NCBI RefSeq assembly: GCF_041020765.1
Contig: NZ_JBEUEJ010000021.1
From: Kineococcus terrestris
GTDB lineage: Bacteria > Actinomycetota > Actinomycetes > Actinomycetales > Kineococcaceae
Reading direction: 5' to 3' (one strand)
Length of the DNA stretch: 64,000 nt
Part shown: piece after piece, positions 43,382-52,598 of the stretch
How the letters are laid out: every line of letters starts with the position of its first letter
Numbering within the stretch: the first letter of the stretch is position 1
Notes under the pieces: generated by a model
The model's database searches: none
Told to the model about the DNA's origin: nothing
Seen by the model: the letters and a program-made list of their open reading frames with translations, nothing else
Made by a program: the position numbers and the translations under genes

Positions 43382-45076
43382 TCACGCCGTCAGCAGGTCC
43401 GCCCACACGGTCTTGCCGTCCCCGCGCGGCGCGACCCACCACCGGTCGGCGACGACGTCGACGATGTGCATCCCCCGCCCGCCGAGCGCGTCCTCGCCGC
43501 CGTCGCGGGGGCGCGGCTGGCTGGTGGAGGTGTCGTCGACGCCCACGGACAGGCGGGCCAGCGCGGCGTCGTGGCGCAGCGTGAGGGCGGCGCCCGAGCC
43601 GGCGTGCAGCACGGCGTTGGTGACGAGCTCGGAGACGACGAGCTCGGCGGCGTCGACGGTCCCGGCGAGGTCCCAGCGGTCCAGGGTGGCGCGCAGGTAG
43701 TCGCGGGCGACGGCGACGGCGCGGGGGTCGGCCGGCAGCAGCAGCCGCGCCTCCAGGGCGCCGGAGGCGGGGCCGGCGTAGTCGACGAGCAGCAGCGCGG
43801 CGTCGTCGGCGCGCACGTGGGCGACGGGCGCCAGGAGGCGGTCGGCGAGCGCGCCGGCGTCCTCGTCGGCGTGCGCGCGCAGGGTGCCGGCGACGGCGTC
43901 CCACCCGTCGAGGGGCCCGCCGCGGGCCCACTCGGCGAGGCCGTCGGTGTACAGCAGCAGGCGGGCGGCGCCGGGCAGCCGGTGCCGGGCCTCGGTGTAG
44001 ACGGTCTCCTCCTGCACGCCCAGCGGGGGTCCCGGCTCGACGTCGAGCTCCTCCACGTGCCCGGGGGCGAAGCGCAGCGGCAGGGGGTGCCCGGCGCTGG
44101 CGACGACGACCTCGCCGGTGCGCTCGTCCAGGCGCACGAGGCAGCAGGTGGCGAACAGGTCGCCCTCGAGGTCCTGCACGAGGCGGTTGGTGCGCTCCAG
44201 GACGGTGCAGGGGTCGTGGCCCTCGCTGACGTAGGCGTGCACGGCGGTGCGCACCTGCCCCATGGCGGCGGCGGCCGCGGTGCTGTGCCCCTGGACGTCG
44301 CCCATGACGAGGACGAGGGCGCCGTCGGTGCGCACGGCGTCGTAGAAGTCCCCGCCCACGTCGACGCCGTCGGTGCCGGGCAGGTAGCGGCTGGTGAGGC
44401 TGACGGCGGGGGAGGTGGGCAGGCCGCGGGGCAGGAGGGCGGTCTGCAGGGCGCGGGCGGTCTCGGCGGCCCGCTGGGCCTGGCGCAGCGCCTGCGCGCT
44501 CTCGACCTCCAGGCGCGCGGCGCGCTCGCGGGCGAAGACCCCGACGACGAGGTGCGCGAGGTCGGCCAGGTCGGCGCGCTGCTGCGCGGTCAGCTCGCGC
44601 ACCTGCTCGCCGAAGACGCACAGCGTGCCCAGGGACAGCCCCTCGGGGGTGACCAGCGGTGCGGAGGTGTAGGAGCGCACGGCGCCCAGGCGCCCGTCGA
44701 CCCAGGGGTTGGCGGCGAAGCGGACGTCGCGGCGGGCGTCGGGGGCGTGCACGAGACCCCCGGCGCGCAGCGCGTAGTGGCACATGGAGTCCTCACGGGC
44801 GCACTCCCCGCGCTCGCAGCCGTCGGCGGCGAGCTGGCGCTGCAGGTGCTCGTCGATGATGTTGACGACGGCGTGCGGGGCGCCGGTGACCCGGCGGGCG
44901 AGCCGGACGACGGCCTGCAGCTCCACCGGCGGCGGCCGGGTCAGGTCGACCCAGTCGCGGACGGCGGCCAGCCGCAGCGCCTCGGCCCGGTCGGCGCCCC
45001 CGGGGGACCGCTGCGCGTGCACGTCGGCGCTCCCGCTCCCCGGCTCCCGGACGTCGGCCCAGGTCCCCCGATCCAC
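43382..45076 (-). CDS. GAF-PP2C (RsbU-like) phosphatase with HATPase domain
   Basis: 564 residues with three domains. A GAF sensor domain (about 50-185) contains LVTPEGLSLGTLCVFG. A SpoIIE/PP2C-type phosphatase follows (about 215-415) with VGGDFYDAV at about 238, GDVQGHS at about 259 and SAGHPLP. The C-terminal HATPase_c (about 430-560) has VVSELVTNAVLHAGS and GGRGMHIVDVVADRW. Such proteins control anti-anti-sigma/anti-sigma partners. The fused kinase-like domain is typical of actinobacterial stress regulators. TAATCT 6 bases before GTG 45076 suggests a leaderless transcript. Confidence 0.92.
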   Translation of the reverse strand: MDRGTWADVREPGSGSADVHAQRSPGGADRAEALRLAAVRDWVDLTRPPPVELQAVVRLARRVTGAPHAVVNIIDEHLQRQLAADGCERGECAREDSMCHYALRAGGLVHAPDARRDVRFAANPWVDGRLGAVRSYTSAPLVTPEGLSLGTLCVFGEQVRELTAQQRADLADLAHLVVGVFARERAARLEVESAQALRQAQRAAETARALQTALLPRGLPTSPAVSLTSRYLPGTDGVDVGGDFYDAVRTDGALVLVMGDVQGHSTAAAAAMGQVRTAVHAYVSEGHDPCTVLERTNRLVQDLEGDLFATCCLVRLDERTGEVVVASAGHPLPLRFAPGHVEELDVEPGPPLGVQEETVYTEARHRLPGAARLLLYTDGLAEWARGGPLDGWDAVAGTLRAHADEDAGALADRLLAPVAHVRADDAALLLVDYAGPASGALEARLLLPADPRAVAVARDYLRATLDRWDLAGTVDAAELVVSELVTNAVLHAGSGAALTLRHDAALARLSVGVDDTSTSQPRPRDGGEDALGGRGMHIVDVVADRWWVAPRGDGKTVWADLLTA

Positions 45077-45082
45077 CTCTGC

Positions 45083-45088
45083 AGATTA
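45083..45088 (-). promoter_or_regulatory. -10 box of leaderless PP2C-type gene
   Basis: TAATCT on the minus strand, 6 bases before GTG 45076, close to the TATAAT consensus (4 of 6). No convincing -35 element 16-18 bases upstream. Confidence 0.5.
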
Positions 45089-45143
45089 CTAGAAGTGACG
45101 GATCACCACCTTGTGTTCACGAAGGCGGGGGGTGACGTGGCTC

Positions 45144-45986
45144 TCAGCCCTCGGGGTGCCCGGCCGGCCGCTCGGGGTGCCGGCGCCGCGCGCCGGAGGG
45201 GGCGGCGTTCCACACCCTGCTCACCAGGCCGCGGGGGGCGACGTCCAGCAGCGCGGAGACCGCCTTCCAGCGCCTGGTCGGCACGCTGACGGGACGCCCG
45301 GCGAACAGGTCGTCCAGCGCGGCGTCCACGACGTCGTCCACGTCCAGCCAGATCCGGTCCGTCAGGCCGGAGCGCCCGCCGCGGCGCATCCCGGAGCGGG
45401 TGTGGAACTCGGTGCGCACGTAGCCGGGCTCGACGACGGTGGCGCTGACGCCGGTCCCGCGCAGCTCCCCGGCCAGGGTCTCGGTCAGGACGATGACGTA
45501 CGCCTTGGCGGCCGAGTAGTGCCCCCCGCCGGGCACGAGGCCGGCCACCGAGCCGACGTTGAGGACGTGCCCGCGCCCGCGCGGCACCATCGCGCCGGTC
45601 GCGGCGCGCGAGAGGACCATGACCGCCCGGCACAGGACGTCGAACATGCGCTCGTGGTCGGCCGGGACGCCGTCGACGAAGCGCTGCTTGAGGCCGAAGC
45701 CGGCGTTGTTGACCAGGACGTCGACGGGGCGGGCGGGGTCGGCGACCCGGTCGGCCACGGCCCGCAGCTGCTCGCGGTCGGAGAGGTCGGCGCGCAGCAC
45801 CTCCACGCCGGCCCCGTACCGGGTGCGCAGCTGGGCGGCGGTGCTCTCCAGCCGCTCGGCGTCGCGGGCCACGAGCACCAGGTCGTGCCCGCGCGCGGCG
45901 AGCGCCCGGGCGAACCCGGCGCCGAGCCCCGCGGTCGCGCCCGTGACGAGCGCGGTGGGGCGGGCGGTGACGGGCGTGGCGGTCAT
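45144..45986 (-). CDS. SDR family NAD(P)-dependent oxidoreductase
   Basis: 280 residues of the short-chain dehydrogenase fold. It has VTGATAGLGAGFARALAARG for the cofactor, NNAGFGLKQRFVDG, catalytic Ser in NVGSVAGLVPGGG and Tyr/Lys in YSAAKAY. VTETLAGELRGTGVSATVV is typical of DltE-like SDR enzymes. The ATG at 45986 is 11 bases after the MFS gene, so the two are probably one operon. Substrate unknown. Confidence 0.88.
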   Translation of the reverse strand: MTATPVTARPTALVTGATAGLGAGFARALAARGHDLVLVARDAERLESTAAQLRTRYGAGVEVLRADLSDREQLRAVADRVADPARPVDVLVNNAGFGLKQRFVDGVPADHERMFDVLCRAVMVLSRAATGAMVPRGRGHVLNVGSVAGLVPGGGHYSAAKAYVIVLTETLAGELRGTGVSATVVEPGYVRTEFHTRSGMRRGGRSGLTDRIWLDVDDVVDAALDDLFAGRPVSVPTRRWKAVSALLDVAPRGLVSRVWNAAPSGARRRHPERPAGHPEG

Positions 45987-45997
45987 GGGCGCAGACC

Positions 45998-47371
45998 CTA
46001 GGACAGCCGCACGGCGGCGCCGGGCGCCGGGCGCAGCAGGGCTCGCCAGCGCGGCTGGGCCAGCAGGGCCAGCGCGGCGCCGAGCAGGACGGCCGCGGCC
46101 GCCGCGGCCAGCGACAGCTGCGGTCCGGTGGTGTCGATGAGCCGGCCGGCCAGGGCGTTGCCGACGGCGCCGCCCGCGGTCACCGACGTCGACAGCCAGG
46201 CCTGCGCCTCCCCGAGCCGGTGCCGGGGGGCGAGGTGGTCGACGAGGCTCTGCAGCACGATGAGGTTGGGCGAGATGAACAGCCCGGCGCAGAAGAGGAC
46301 GGGCACCAGCACGAGCATCGAGGGGTCGGGGCGCCAGGCGACGACGGCCAGGACGGCCGTGCCGGAGCCGAACCCGCCGAGGATGACGGGCAGCCGCAGG
46401 CGCTCCTCCGAGCGCCACTGCCGGGCGCCGTACAGCAGCCCGCCGAGGGCGCTGCCGCTGGCGATGGCGGCGAACATGAAGCCGAGCTTGTCGGGGGAAC
46501 CGAGCACGACCTCCGCCAGGCCGGCCAGCGAGACGTCCAGCAGGCCGAAGCCGATGCTCATGGCGGCCAGGACGAGCAGCGCCGCGGGCACGCCGGCGGT
46601 CAGCGCCACGGGCACCTCGCGGGTGGAGCGGCCGCGCCCGCGGGGTGCGGGGACGGGCGTCGGCACGGGCGGGGCGGTGGCGGGCGGGCCGGGCGCCGCG
46701 GCCGCGTCGCCCGCCGGCCCGGGCTCGGGGGTCGGCGGCGGGACGGCGCCGGGGCCCAGGCTGCGGGCGGCCTCCGTGCGCGCGTAGAGCAGCCCGCCGC
46801 CGGCGAGGAAGGCGCAGGTGGCCAGCATCGGCACCAGCGGCGAGGTGACGGCCAGCAGCAGCGTCAGCAGCAGCGGGCCGCCGACGAAGAGGGTCTCCAC
46901 GGCCACGGCGTCCAGCGCGTAGCCGAGCCGCTGCTGGCGCACGTCGGGCAGCACGACCCGCCAGGCCGCGCGCATGGCCGGGCTGACCGGGGGGAACGTG
47001 CCGCCGACCAGGGCGGCGAGCACGACGAGCGCGGGCCCGGGCACGGGACCGGCGGTCGCCAGCGTCAGGGCCAGCAGGAACGCCGCGCTCGCGCAGGAGG
47101 TGGCGGCGATGACGCGCGGCTGGCCGTAGCGGTCCAGGCCGCGGCCCCAGAACGGGGAGCCGACGGCGACCCCGACGGCGAAGGCGCCCGCGACGACCCC
47201 CGCCAGGGTCCAGTCGTCGCGCAGGCCGCGCACGAGCAGCACGAGCCCGAGGGGGGCCATCGAGACGGGCAGCCGCGCCACGACGGCAGCGGCGAACGGC
47301 CGTGCCGCGCGCGGGTTGCGCAGCACGCCGAGGTAGTCCTTCATCTCCACCCGGTCCGCGTCGAGGTCCAC
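45998..47371 (-). CDS. MFS transporter
   Basis: 457 residues with about 12 hydrophobic helices and a long Pro/Ala-rich cytoplasmic loop in the middle (about 225-265). Recognisable are GVAVGSPFWGRGLDRYGQPR, the MFS loop motif A with Arg and Gly, and GLFISPNLIVLQSLVDHLAP. The GTG at 47371 is used; an ATG nine codons on (47344), right after GGTGGAG, is possible. Substrate unknown; it precedes an SDR gene on the same strand. Confidence 0.85.
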   Translation of the reverse strand: MDLDADRVEMKDYLGVLRNPRAARPFAAAVVARLPVSMAPLGLVLLVRGLRDDWTLAGVVAGAFAVGVAVGSPFWGRGLDRYGQPRVIAATSCASAAFLLALTLATAGPVPGPALVVLAALVGGTFPPVSPAMRAAWRVVLPDVRQQRLGYALDAVAVETLFVGGPLLLTLLLAVTSPLVPMLATCAFLAGGGLLYARTEAARSLGPGAVPPPTPEPGPAGDAAAAPGPPATAPPVPTPVPAPRGRGRSTREVPVALTAGVPAALLVLAAMSIGFGLLDVSLAGLAEVVLGSPDKLGFMFAAIASGSALGGLLYGARQWRSEERLRLPVILGGFGSGTAVLAVVAWRPDPSMLVLVPVLFCAGLFISPNLIVLQSLVDHLAPRHRLGEAQAWLSTSVTAGGAVGNALAGRLIDTTGPQLSLAAAAAAVLLGAALALLAQPRWRALLRPAPGAAVRLS

Positions 47372-47471
47372 GGGTGCGCCGGCGCACCCGTGCCCGAGCC
47401 TGCCAGGTCACCGGCCGGGCGGGACCGGCGGGTGGTGCGCCCGGCGAACGGTGCGTGCGGGGGTACGGGGG

Positions 47472-48005
47472 TCAGGCGGTGCGCAGCCGCGCGCAGTGCC
47501 CACCGGCGGTGCGGGCGGCGGCCAGGGCGTCCAGCGCCAGGTCCAGGAGGTCGTCGGCGTCGCAGGCGCCGCCGGCGGCCAGCCCGGCGCCGACGCTGAC
47601 GCGCAGGCCCGTGCGCTGCACGGCGGTGCGCTCGGCGGACTCCAGCGCGTGCAGCAGCGCGTCGGCGGCGCGGTCCACGGACGCCTCGCCCAGCGCGGGC
47701 GGGAGGTCGACGAGCAGGAGGGCGTGCGAGCGCTCGCCGAGGCTCAGCCACCGGTCGCGCGAGCGGACGGCGGTGCGCAGGCGCTGCGCGACGGCCCCGG
47801 CGCAGTCGTCGTCGGCGGCGGTCCCGTCGACGGCCAGCAGCAGCAGCCCCGTGGCGGTGCCCCAGCGCGCGTCGGCGTCGACGGCGCGCAGCAGCTCCTC
47901 GCGCAGCACACGGTGCGCCGCCGGCGCGGCGGGCCCGGTGGGGCCCGTGGCGGCGGGGGCGGTCGGCGGTGCGGCGGGGCTGAGCAGGGTCGTCGGCGGG
48001 GTCAT
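47472..48005 (-). CDS. Degenerate GGDEF-domain protein
   Basis: 177 residues. The pattern of a GGDEF domain is visible: LLLAVDG, then AVAQRLRTAVRSRDRWLSLG, LLLVDLPPALGEA, LRVSVGAGLAAGG and DLALDALAAARTAGG. The signature loop is LGERSH instead of (S)GGDEF, so cyclic-di-GMP synthesis is not expected. It lacks a sensor domain. It might bind nucleotide or be a regulatory remnant. ATG 48005 is the only ATG of the frame. It lies divergent to glpF. Confidence 0.6.
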   Translation of the reverse strand: MTPPTTLLSPAAPPTAPAATGPTGPAAPAAHRVLREELLRAVDADARWGTATGLLLLAVDGTAADDDCAGAVAQRLRTAVRSRDRWLSLGERSHALLLVDLPPALGEASVDRAADALLHALESAERTAVQRTGLRVSVGAGLAAGGACDADDLLDLALDALAAARTAGGHCARLRTA

Positions 48006-48088
48006 CCCCGGGGTGTCGGCACGGACGGCGCGCGGCTTGAGCCCGCCTCCCGCGCCCCGTCCGGCGCGCGGTCCCGCCGCGCACGGAT

Positions 48089-48107
48089 CGTTCGGCATCG
48101 TCGAACG
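48089..48107. promoter_or_regulatory. Inverted repeat upstream of glp promoter
   Basis: CGTTCG-N7-CGAACG (48089-48107) ends 7 bases before the -35 element of the glpF promoter. The size and position fit an operator for an IclR/GylR- or GntR-type regulator, but no such gene is in view. Regulator identity is inference. Confidence 0.45.
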
Positions 48108-48114
48108 CGCTCCG

Positions 48115-48143
48115 TTGACGGCCCCCGGGCCCCGACCTAGCGT
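48115..48143 (+). promoter_or_regulatory. Sigma-70-type promoter of glpF
   Basis: TTGACG (48115-48120) and TAGCGT (48138-48143) are 17 bases apart. Expected start near 48150, giving a leader of about 46 bases with GGGGAG at 48184-48189 before ATG 48196. The TTGACG/TAGCGT pair is one of the best promoter matches in the window. Confidence 0.65.
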
Positions 48144-48195
48144 CCAGCCCACGCGGCGGACCGCCGCGGGAGACCGACTCAACGGGGAGTTCCTC

Positions 48196-49038
48196 ATGGC
48201 AGAACGCACGTCCTCCTCGGCCTCGTCGCCGCCCCGGCCGGCGCCGGTGACGTCGCTGGGGGGCGAGATGCTGGCCGAGTTCGCGGGCACCGGCATCCTC
48301 ATCCTCTTCGGCGTCGGCGTCGTCGCCCAGGTCGTCGCCGGCGGGGTCGGCGAGGACCAGTCCATCCACTGGGCGTGGGGCCTCGGCGTCGTCTTCGGCG
48401 TCTACGTCGCCGGCCGCACCAGCGGCGCGCACCTGAACCCGGCCGTCACCCTGGCGCTGACCGTCTTCAAGGGGTTCCCGGCGCGCAAGGTCGCCCCCTA
48501 CGTCCTCGCCCAGTTCCTCGGCGCCTTCGCGGCGGCCCTGCTGATCCGCTGGGTGTACGCGGACGCCATCGCCACCGTCGACCCCGGCACCACGTTCGAC
48601 ACGCAGGGCATCTTCTCCACGCTGCCCGGCGAGGGCGTCACCATCGGCACCGCGTTCCTGGACCAGGTCGTCGGCACGGCGATCCTCGTGTTCCTCATCT
48701 TCGCCGTGACCGAGGTCCGCGCGACGGCGCCGGGCGCCAACCTGGCCCCGTTCATCATCGGCCTCATCGTCGTCGGCATCGGCATGGCCTGGGGCAGCAA
48801 CGCCGGCTACGCCATCAACCCCGCCCGCGACTTCGGGCCGCGCCTGGCCAGCTTCCTCACCGGGTACGAGACGGCGATGCGGGAACCGGGGGGCGCCTTC
48901 TACTTCTGGGTGCCCGTCGTCGCCCCGATGATCGGCGGCGTGCTCGGCGGCGCCCTGTACAAGGTCCTCGTCGAGCGCCACCTGCCGCCGCTCGCCTCGG
49001 CGGACCAGCCCAGCGGCCGCGTGCCCACCGACGACTGA
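48196..49038 (+). CDS. glpF: Glycerol uptake facilitator (aquaglyceroporin)
   Basis: 280 residues of the MIP family. Six helices and the two half-helix motifs HLNPAVT near 82 and YAINPARD near 200 are present; the Asp after the second NPAR marks glycerol channels. It passively admits glycerol for phosphorylation by GlpK. ATG 48196 has GGGGAG at a good distance. The C-terminal tail is hydrophilic and about 25 residues longer than E. coli GlpF. First gene of glpFKD. Confidence 0.94.
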   Translation: MAERTSSSASSPPRPAPVTSLGGEMLAEFAGTGILILFGVGVVAQVVAGGVGEDQSIHWAWGLGVVFGVYVAGRTSGAHLNPAVTLALTVFKGFPARKVAPYVLAQFLGAFAAALLIRWVYADAIATVDPGTTFDTQGIFSTLPGEGVTIGTAFLDQVVGTAILVFLIFAVTEVRATAPGANLAPFIIGLIVVGIGMAWGSNAGYAINPARDFGPRLASFLTGYETAMREPGGAFYFWVPVVAPMIGGVLGGALYKVLVERHLPPLASADQPSGRVPTDD

Positions 49039-49117
49039 CCGACGACCGACCGACCCCGGGCCGGCCCCGGCCGGCCGCACGGACCACCAGCCCCAGCGGA
49101 GAGGCAGGAGCACCACC

Positions 49118-50659
49118 ATGGCCAACAGCGCCAACCCCGACGGTCCCCAGTACGTCGGTGCCGTCGACCAGGGCACCACGTCGAGCCGGTTCATGGTCTT
49201 CGACCACGGCGGCAACGAGGTCGCCAAGTACCAGCTCGAGCACACCCAGATCATGCCCAAGCCCGGCTGGGTGGAGCACGACCCGGTCGAGATCTGGGAG
49301 CGCACCAGTTCCGTCGTCCAGTCCGGCCTGCGCCAGGCGAACCTGCAGGCGAGCGACCTGGCGGCCCTCGGCATCACCAACCAGCGCGAGACCGCCGTCG
49401 TGTGGAACAAGCGCACCGGCCGCCCGTACTACAACGCGATCGTCTGGCAGGACACCCGCACCGACCGCCTGGCCGCGGCGCTGGACCGCGACGAGCGCGG
49501 GCAGAAGATCCGGCAGAAGACGGGCCTGCCGCCGGCCACGTACTTCTCCGGCGGCAAGGTGCAGTGGATCCTGGAGAACGTCGACGGGGTGCGCGAGGCC
49601 GCCGAGGCCGGGGACGCGGTGTTCGGCAACACCGACTCCTGGCTGGTGTGGAACCTCACCGGCGGCCCGCGCGGCGGTGTCCACGTCACCGACGTCACCA
49701 ACGCCAGCCGCACCATGCTGATGGACCTGGAGACGCTGGACTGGGACGACGAGCTGCTGGAGATCTTCGGTATCCCGCGCTCGATGCTGCCGGAGATCAA
49801 GCCCTCCTCGTGCAGCGAGGCGTACGGCACCACGCTGGCGGACGGCCCGCTGGGCGGGGAGGTGAAGCTCACCGGCATCCTCGGCGACCAGCAGGCCGCC
49901 ATGGTCGGGCAGGTCTGCTTCGACCCCGGCATGGCCAAGAACACCTACGGCACCGGCAACTTCATGCTGCTGAACACCGGCACGGAGCTCGTGCGCTCCA
50001 AGGCGGGGCTGCTGACGACGGTCTGCTACCAGTTCGACGACCAGCCGCCGGTGTACGCGCTGGAGGGCTCGATCGCCGTGACGGGCTCGGCCGTGCAGTG
50101 GCTGCGCGACCAGCTGGGCATCATCTCCGGCGCCTCGCAGTCGGAGTCGCTGGCCGCGCAGGTGGAGGACTCGGGGGGCTGCTACTTCGTCCCCGCCTTC
50201 TCCGGCCTGTTCGCGCCGTACTGGCGCTCCGACGCGCGCGGGGCGATCGTGGGCCTGTCCCGGTACAACACCAACGCCCACATCGCCCGCGCGACGCTGG
50301 AGTCCATCTGCTACCAGAGCCGCGACGTCGCCGAGGCGATGAGCGCGGACTCCGGCGTCGACGTGGAGGTCCTCAAGGTCGACGGCGGCATCACGGCCAA
50401 CAAGCTGTGCATGCAGCTGCAGGCCGACGTCCTGGGCGTGCCGGTCTCCAAGCCCGTGGTGGCCGAGACGACCGCGCTGGGCGCCGCCTACGCCGCCGGC
50501 CTGGCCGTCGGGTTCTGGGCGAACACCGACGAGCTGCGCGAGAACTGGAACGAGGGCGAGCGCTGGGAGCCCTCCTGGAGCGACGAGCAGCGCGCCGAGG
50601 GCTACAAGGGCTGGAAGAAGGCCGTCCAGCGGACGCTGGACTGGGTGGACGTCGACTGA
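49118..50659 (+). CDS. glpK: Glycerol kinase
   Basis: 513 residues, the normal size. The FGGY-kinase signature VDQGTTSSRFMVFD is at the start and NQRETAVVWNKRTG is glycerol-kinase specific. FGNTDSWLVWNL and the conserved FAPYWRSDARGAIVGLSRYN follow. ATP plus glycerol gives glycerol 3-phosphate, which traps the substrate in the cell. ATG 49118 is in the leader after GGAGAGGCAGGAG. It follows glpF by 79 bases. Confidence 0.97.
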   Translation: MANSANPDGPQYVGAVDQGTTSSRFMVFDHGGNEVAKYQLEHTQIMPKPGWVEHDPVEIWERTSSVVQSGLRQANLQASDLAALGITNQRETAVVWNKRTGRPYYNAIVWQDTRTDRLAAALDRDERGQKIRQKTGLPPATYFSGGKVQWILENVDGVREAAEAGDAVFGNTDSWLVWNLTGGPRGGVHVTDVTNASRTMLMDLETLDWDDELLEIFGIPRSMLPEIKPSSCSEAYGTTLADGPLGGEVKLTGILGDQQAAMVGQVCFDPGMAKNTYGTGNFMLLNTGTELVRSKAGLLTTVCYQFDDQPPVYALEGSIAVTGSAVQWLRDQLGIISGASQSESLAAQVEDSGGCYFVPAFSGLFAPYWRSDARGAIVGLSRYNTNAHIARATLESICYQSRDVAEAMSADSGVDVEVLKVDGGITANKLCMQLQADVLGVPVSKPVVAETTALGAAYAAGLAVGFWANTDELRENWNEGERWEPSWSDEQRAEGYKGWKKAVQRTLDWVDVD

Positions 50660-50667
50660 CGCCGCCC

Positions 50668-50706
50668 GCGCGGGCGGTCCCCGGGAGTCCGGCGGACCGC
50701 CCGCGC
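50668..50706 (+). terminator. Hairpin between glpK and glpD
   Basis: Two perfect 13-base arms, GCGCGGGCGGTCC and its complement, enclose a 13-base loop that can pair further. It starts 8 bases after the glpK stop. It may be an attenuator or RNA-processing site that lowers GlpD relative to GlpFK; the remaining 100 bases to glpD hold no clear promoter. Confidence 0.55.
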
Positions 50707-50808
50707 ACCCGGTGCGCGCACCGCGCGCCGAGCGCGCACCATCGAGGGAACGGACCGGACCCCGCCCGCGGACGGCCGCGGCGGGGACGGCGAGAGAGGG
50801 AGCAGCAC

Positions 50809-52521
50809 GTGGAATCGAAGGCACTGTCCCCGCAGTCGCGCGAGGAGGCGCTGCGCGCCATGGCGGACGGGGAGCTCGACGTCCTCGTCGTCGGTGGTGG
50901 CGTGGTCGGCACGGGCGCGGCCCTGGACGCGGTCACCCGCGGCCTGCGCACCGGCCTGGTGGAGGCCCGCGACTGGGCCAGCGGCACCTCGAGCCGCTCC
51001 TCCAAGCTCGTGCACGGCGGCCTGCGCTACCTGGAGATGCTCGACTTCGCCCTCGTGCACGAGGCGCTGCGCGAGCGCGGGCTGCTGCGCAACACGCTGT
51101 GCCCGCACCTGGTGAAGCCGGTGCCGTTCCTGTACCCGCTGACCAAGCGGTTCGCCGAGCGCCCGTACGTCGGCTCGGGCGTGGCCCTGTACGACGCCAT
51201 GGCGTTCAGCTCCGGCAACAACGCCGGGTTCCCGCTGCACCGGCACCTGACGCGCCGCGGCGTGCAGAAGGAGGCGCCCGGCATCCGCAAGGACGCCATG
51301 GTGGGCGCCATCCAGTACTACGACGGGCAGGTCGACGACGCCCGGCACACCATGATGATCGCCCGCACGGCGGCCGTGTACGGCGCGCACGTGGCCAACC
51401 GCACCCGCGTCAAGGAGTTCGTCCGCGAGGGCGAGCGGGTGATCGGCGCGGTGCTGGTGGACCTGGAGTCCGGCGCGGAGATCACCGCGCGGGCCAAGCA
51501 GGTCATCAACGCCACGGGCGTGTGGACCGACGAGACGCAGGAGCTCGTCGGCGCGCGCGGGCAGTTCAAGGTCCGCGCCTCCAAGGGCATCCACCTCGTC
51601 GTGCCGCGCGACCGCATCCAGTCGAAGACCGGGATGATCCTGCGCACCGAGAAGAGCGTGCTGTTCATCATCCCGTGGGGCCGGCACTGGATCATCGGGA
51701 CCACCGACACCGACTGGGAGCTGGACAAGGCCCACCCGGCCGCGACCAGCAAGGACATCGACTACGTCCTGGAGCACGCCAACGCGGTGCTGAAGTCCCC
51801 GCTGACCCGCGCCGACGTCGAGGGCGTCTACGCGGGCCTGCGCCCGCTGCTGAGCGGGGAGTCGGAGTCCACGAGCAAGCTGTCGCGCGAGCACGTCGTC
51901 GGCCACCCGGTGCCCGGCCTCGTCGTCGTCGCGGGCGGCAAGTACACGACGTACCGGGTCATGGCCAAGGACGCCGTGGACGTGGCCGTCGACGGCCTGG
52001 ACGGCAGGGTGCCGGCCTCCACGACGGAGAACGTGTCGCTCGTGGGCGCCGAGGGCTACCACGCGCTGTGGAACCAGCGGCACCAGCTAGCGGCGCGCGC
52101 CGGCATCCACGTCGACCACGTCGAGCACCTGCTCAACCGGTACGGCTCGCTGGTCACCGAGGTCCTGGACCTCGTGGCCGCGGACCCGGAGCTGGGTCAG
52201 GTGCTGCCGAAGGCGGACGACTACCTGAAGGCGGAGGTGGTGTACGCCGCCACGCACGAGGGTGCCCGCCACCTGGACGACGTCCTGGCCCGGCGCACGC
52301 GCATCTCCATCGAGACCTACGACCGGGGCACCGAGTCGGCCGAGCTGGTCGCGCAGCTCATGGGCGACGCCCTGGACTGGGACGCCGACCGGCGCTCGCG
52401 CGAGGTGCAGCACTACCTGCAGCGGGTGGCGGCCGAGCGGGCCTCGCAGGAGGAGCCGGACGACGCCAGCGCCGACGCGGTGCGCCTGCAGGCGCCGGAC
52501 ATCGTGCCCGTCACCGCCTGA
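50809..52521 (+). CDS. glpD: Glycerol-3-phosphate dehydrogenase (FAD, quinone)
   Basis: 570 residues of the aerobic GlpD family, oxidising glycerol 3-phosphate to dihydroxyacetone phosphate at the membrane. FAD-binding LDVLVVGGGVVGTGAALDAV is at about 23-43, followed by SGTSSRSSKLVHGGLRYLEM. RASKGIHLVVPRDRI and GRHWIIGTTDTDWE are conserved catalytic-domain segments. The C-terminal cap domain is complete. GTG 50809 has GAGAGAGGGAG. Its 3' end is closed by a strong terminator. Confidence 0.96.
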   Translation: MESKALSPQSREEALRAMADGELDVLVVGGGVVGTGAALDAVTRGLRTGLVEARDWASGTSSRSSKLVHGGLRYLEMLDFALVHEALRERGLLRNTLCPHLVKPVPFLYPLTKRFAERPYVGSGVALYDAMAFSSGNNAGFPLHRHLTRRGVQKEAPGIRKDAMVGAIQYYDGQVDDARHTMMIARTAAVYGAHVANRTRVKEFVREGERVIGAVLVDLESGAEITARAKQVINATGVWTDETQELVGARGQFKVRASKGIHLVVPRDRIQSKTGMILRTEKSVLFIIPWGRHWIIGTTDTDWELDKAHPAATSKDIDYVLEHANAVLKSPLTRADVEGVYAGLRPLLSGESESTSKLSREHVVGHPVPGLVVVAGGKYTTYRVMAKDAVDVAVDGLDGRVPASTTENVSLVGAEGYHALWNQRHQLAARAGIHVDHVEHLLNRYGSLVTEVLDLVAADPELGQVLPKADDYLKAEVVYAATHEGARHLDDVLARRTRISIETYDRGTESAELVAQLMGDALDWDADRRSREVQHYLQRVAAERASQEEPDDASADAVRLQAPDIVPVTA

Positions 52522-52543
52522 GGGGCGGGCGCGCCCCGGACGT

Positions 52544-52583
52544 CACCGCGCCCCCGGCCGCTGCTGCGGCCGGGGGCGCGGTG
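52544..52583. terminator. Strong bidirectional terminator after glpD
   Basis: Perfect 17-base arms (52544-52560 and 52567-52583) with a 6-base CTGCTG loop, between the convergent stops of glpD and the HAD-membrane gene. It is one of the strongest hairpins in the window. Confidence 0.85.
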
Positions 52584-52598
52584 CTGCCGGGCGGCTCC

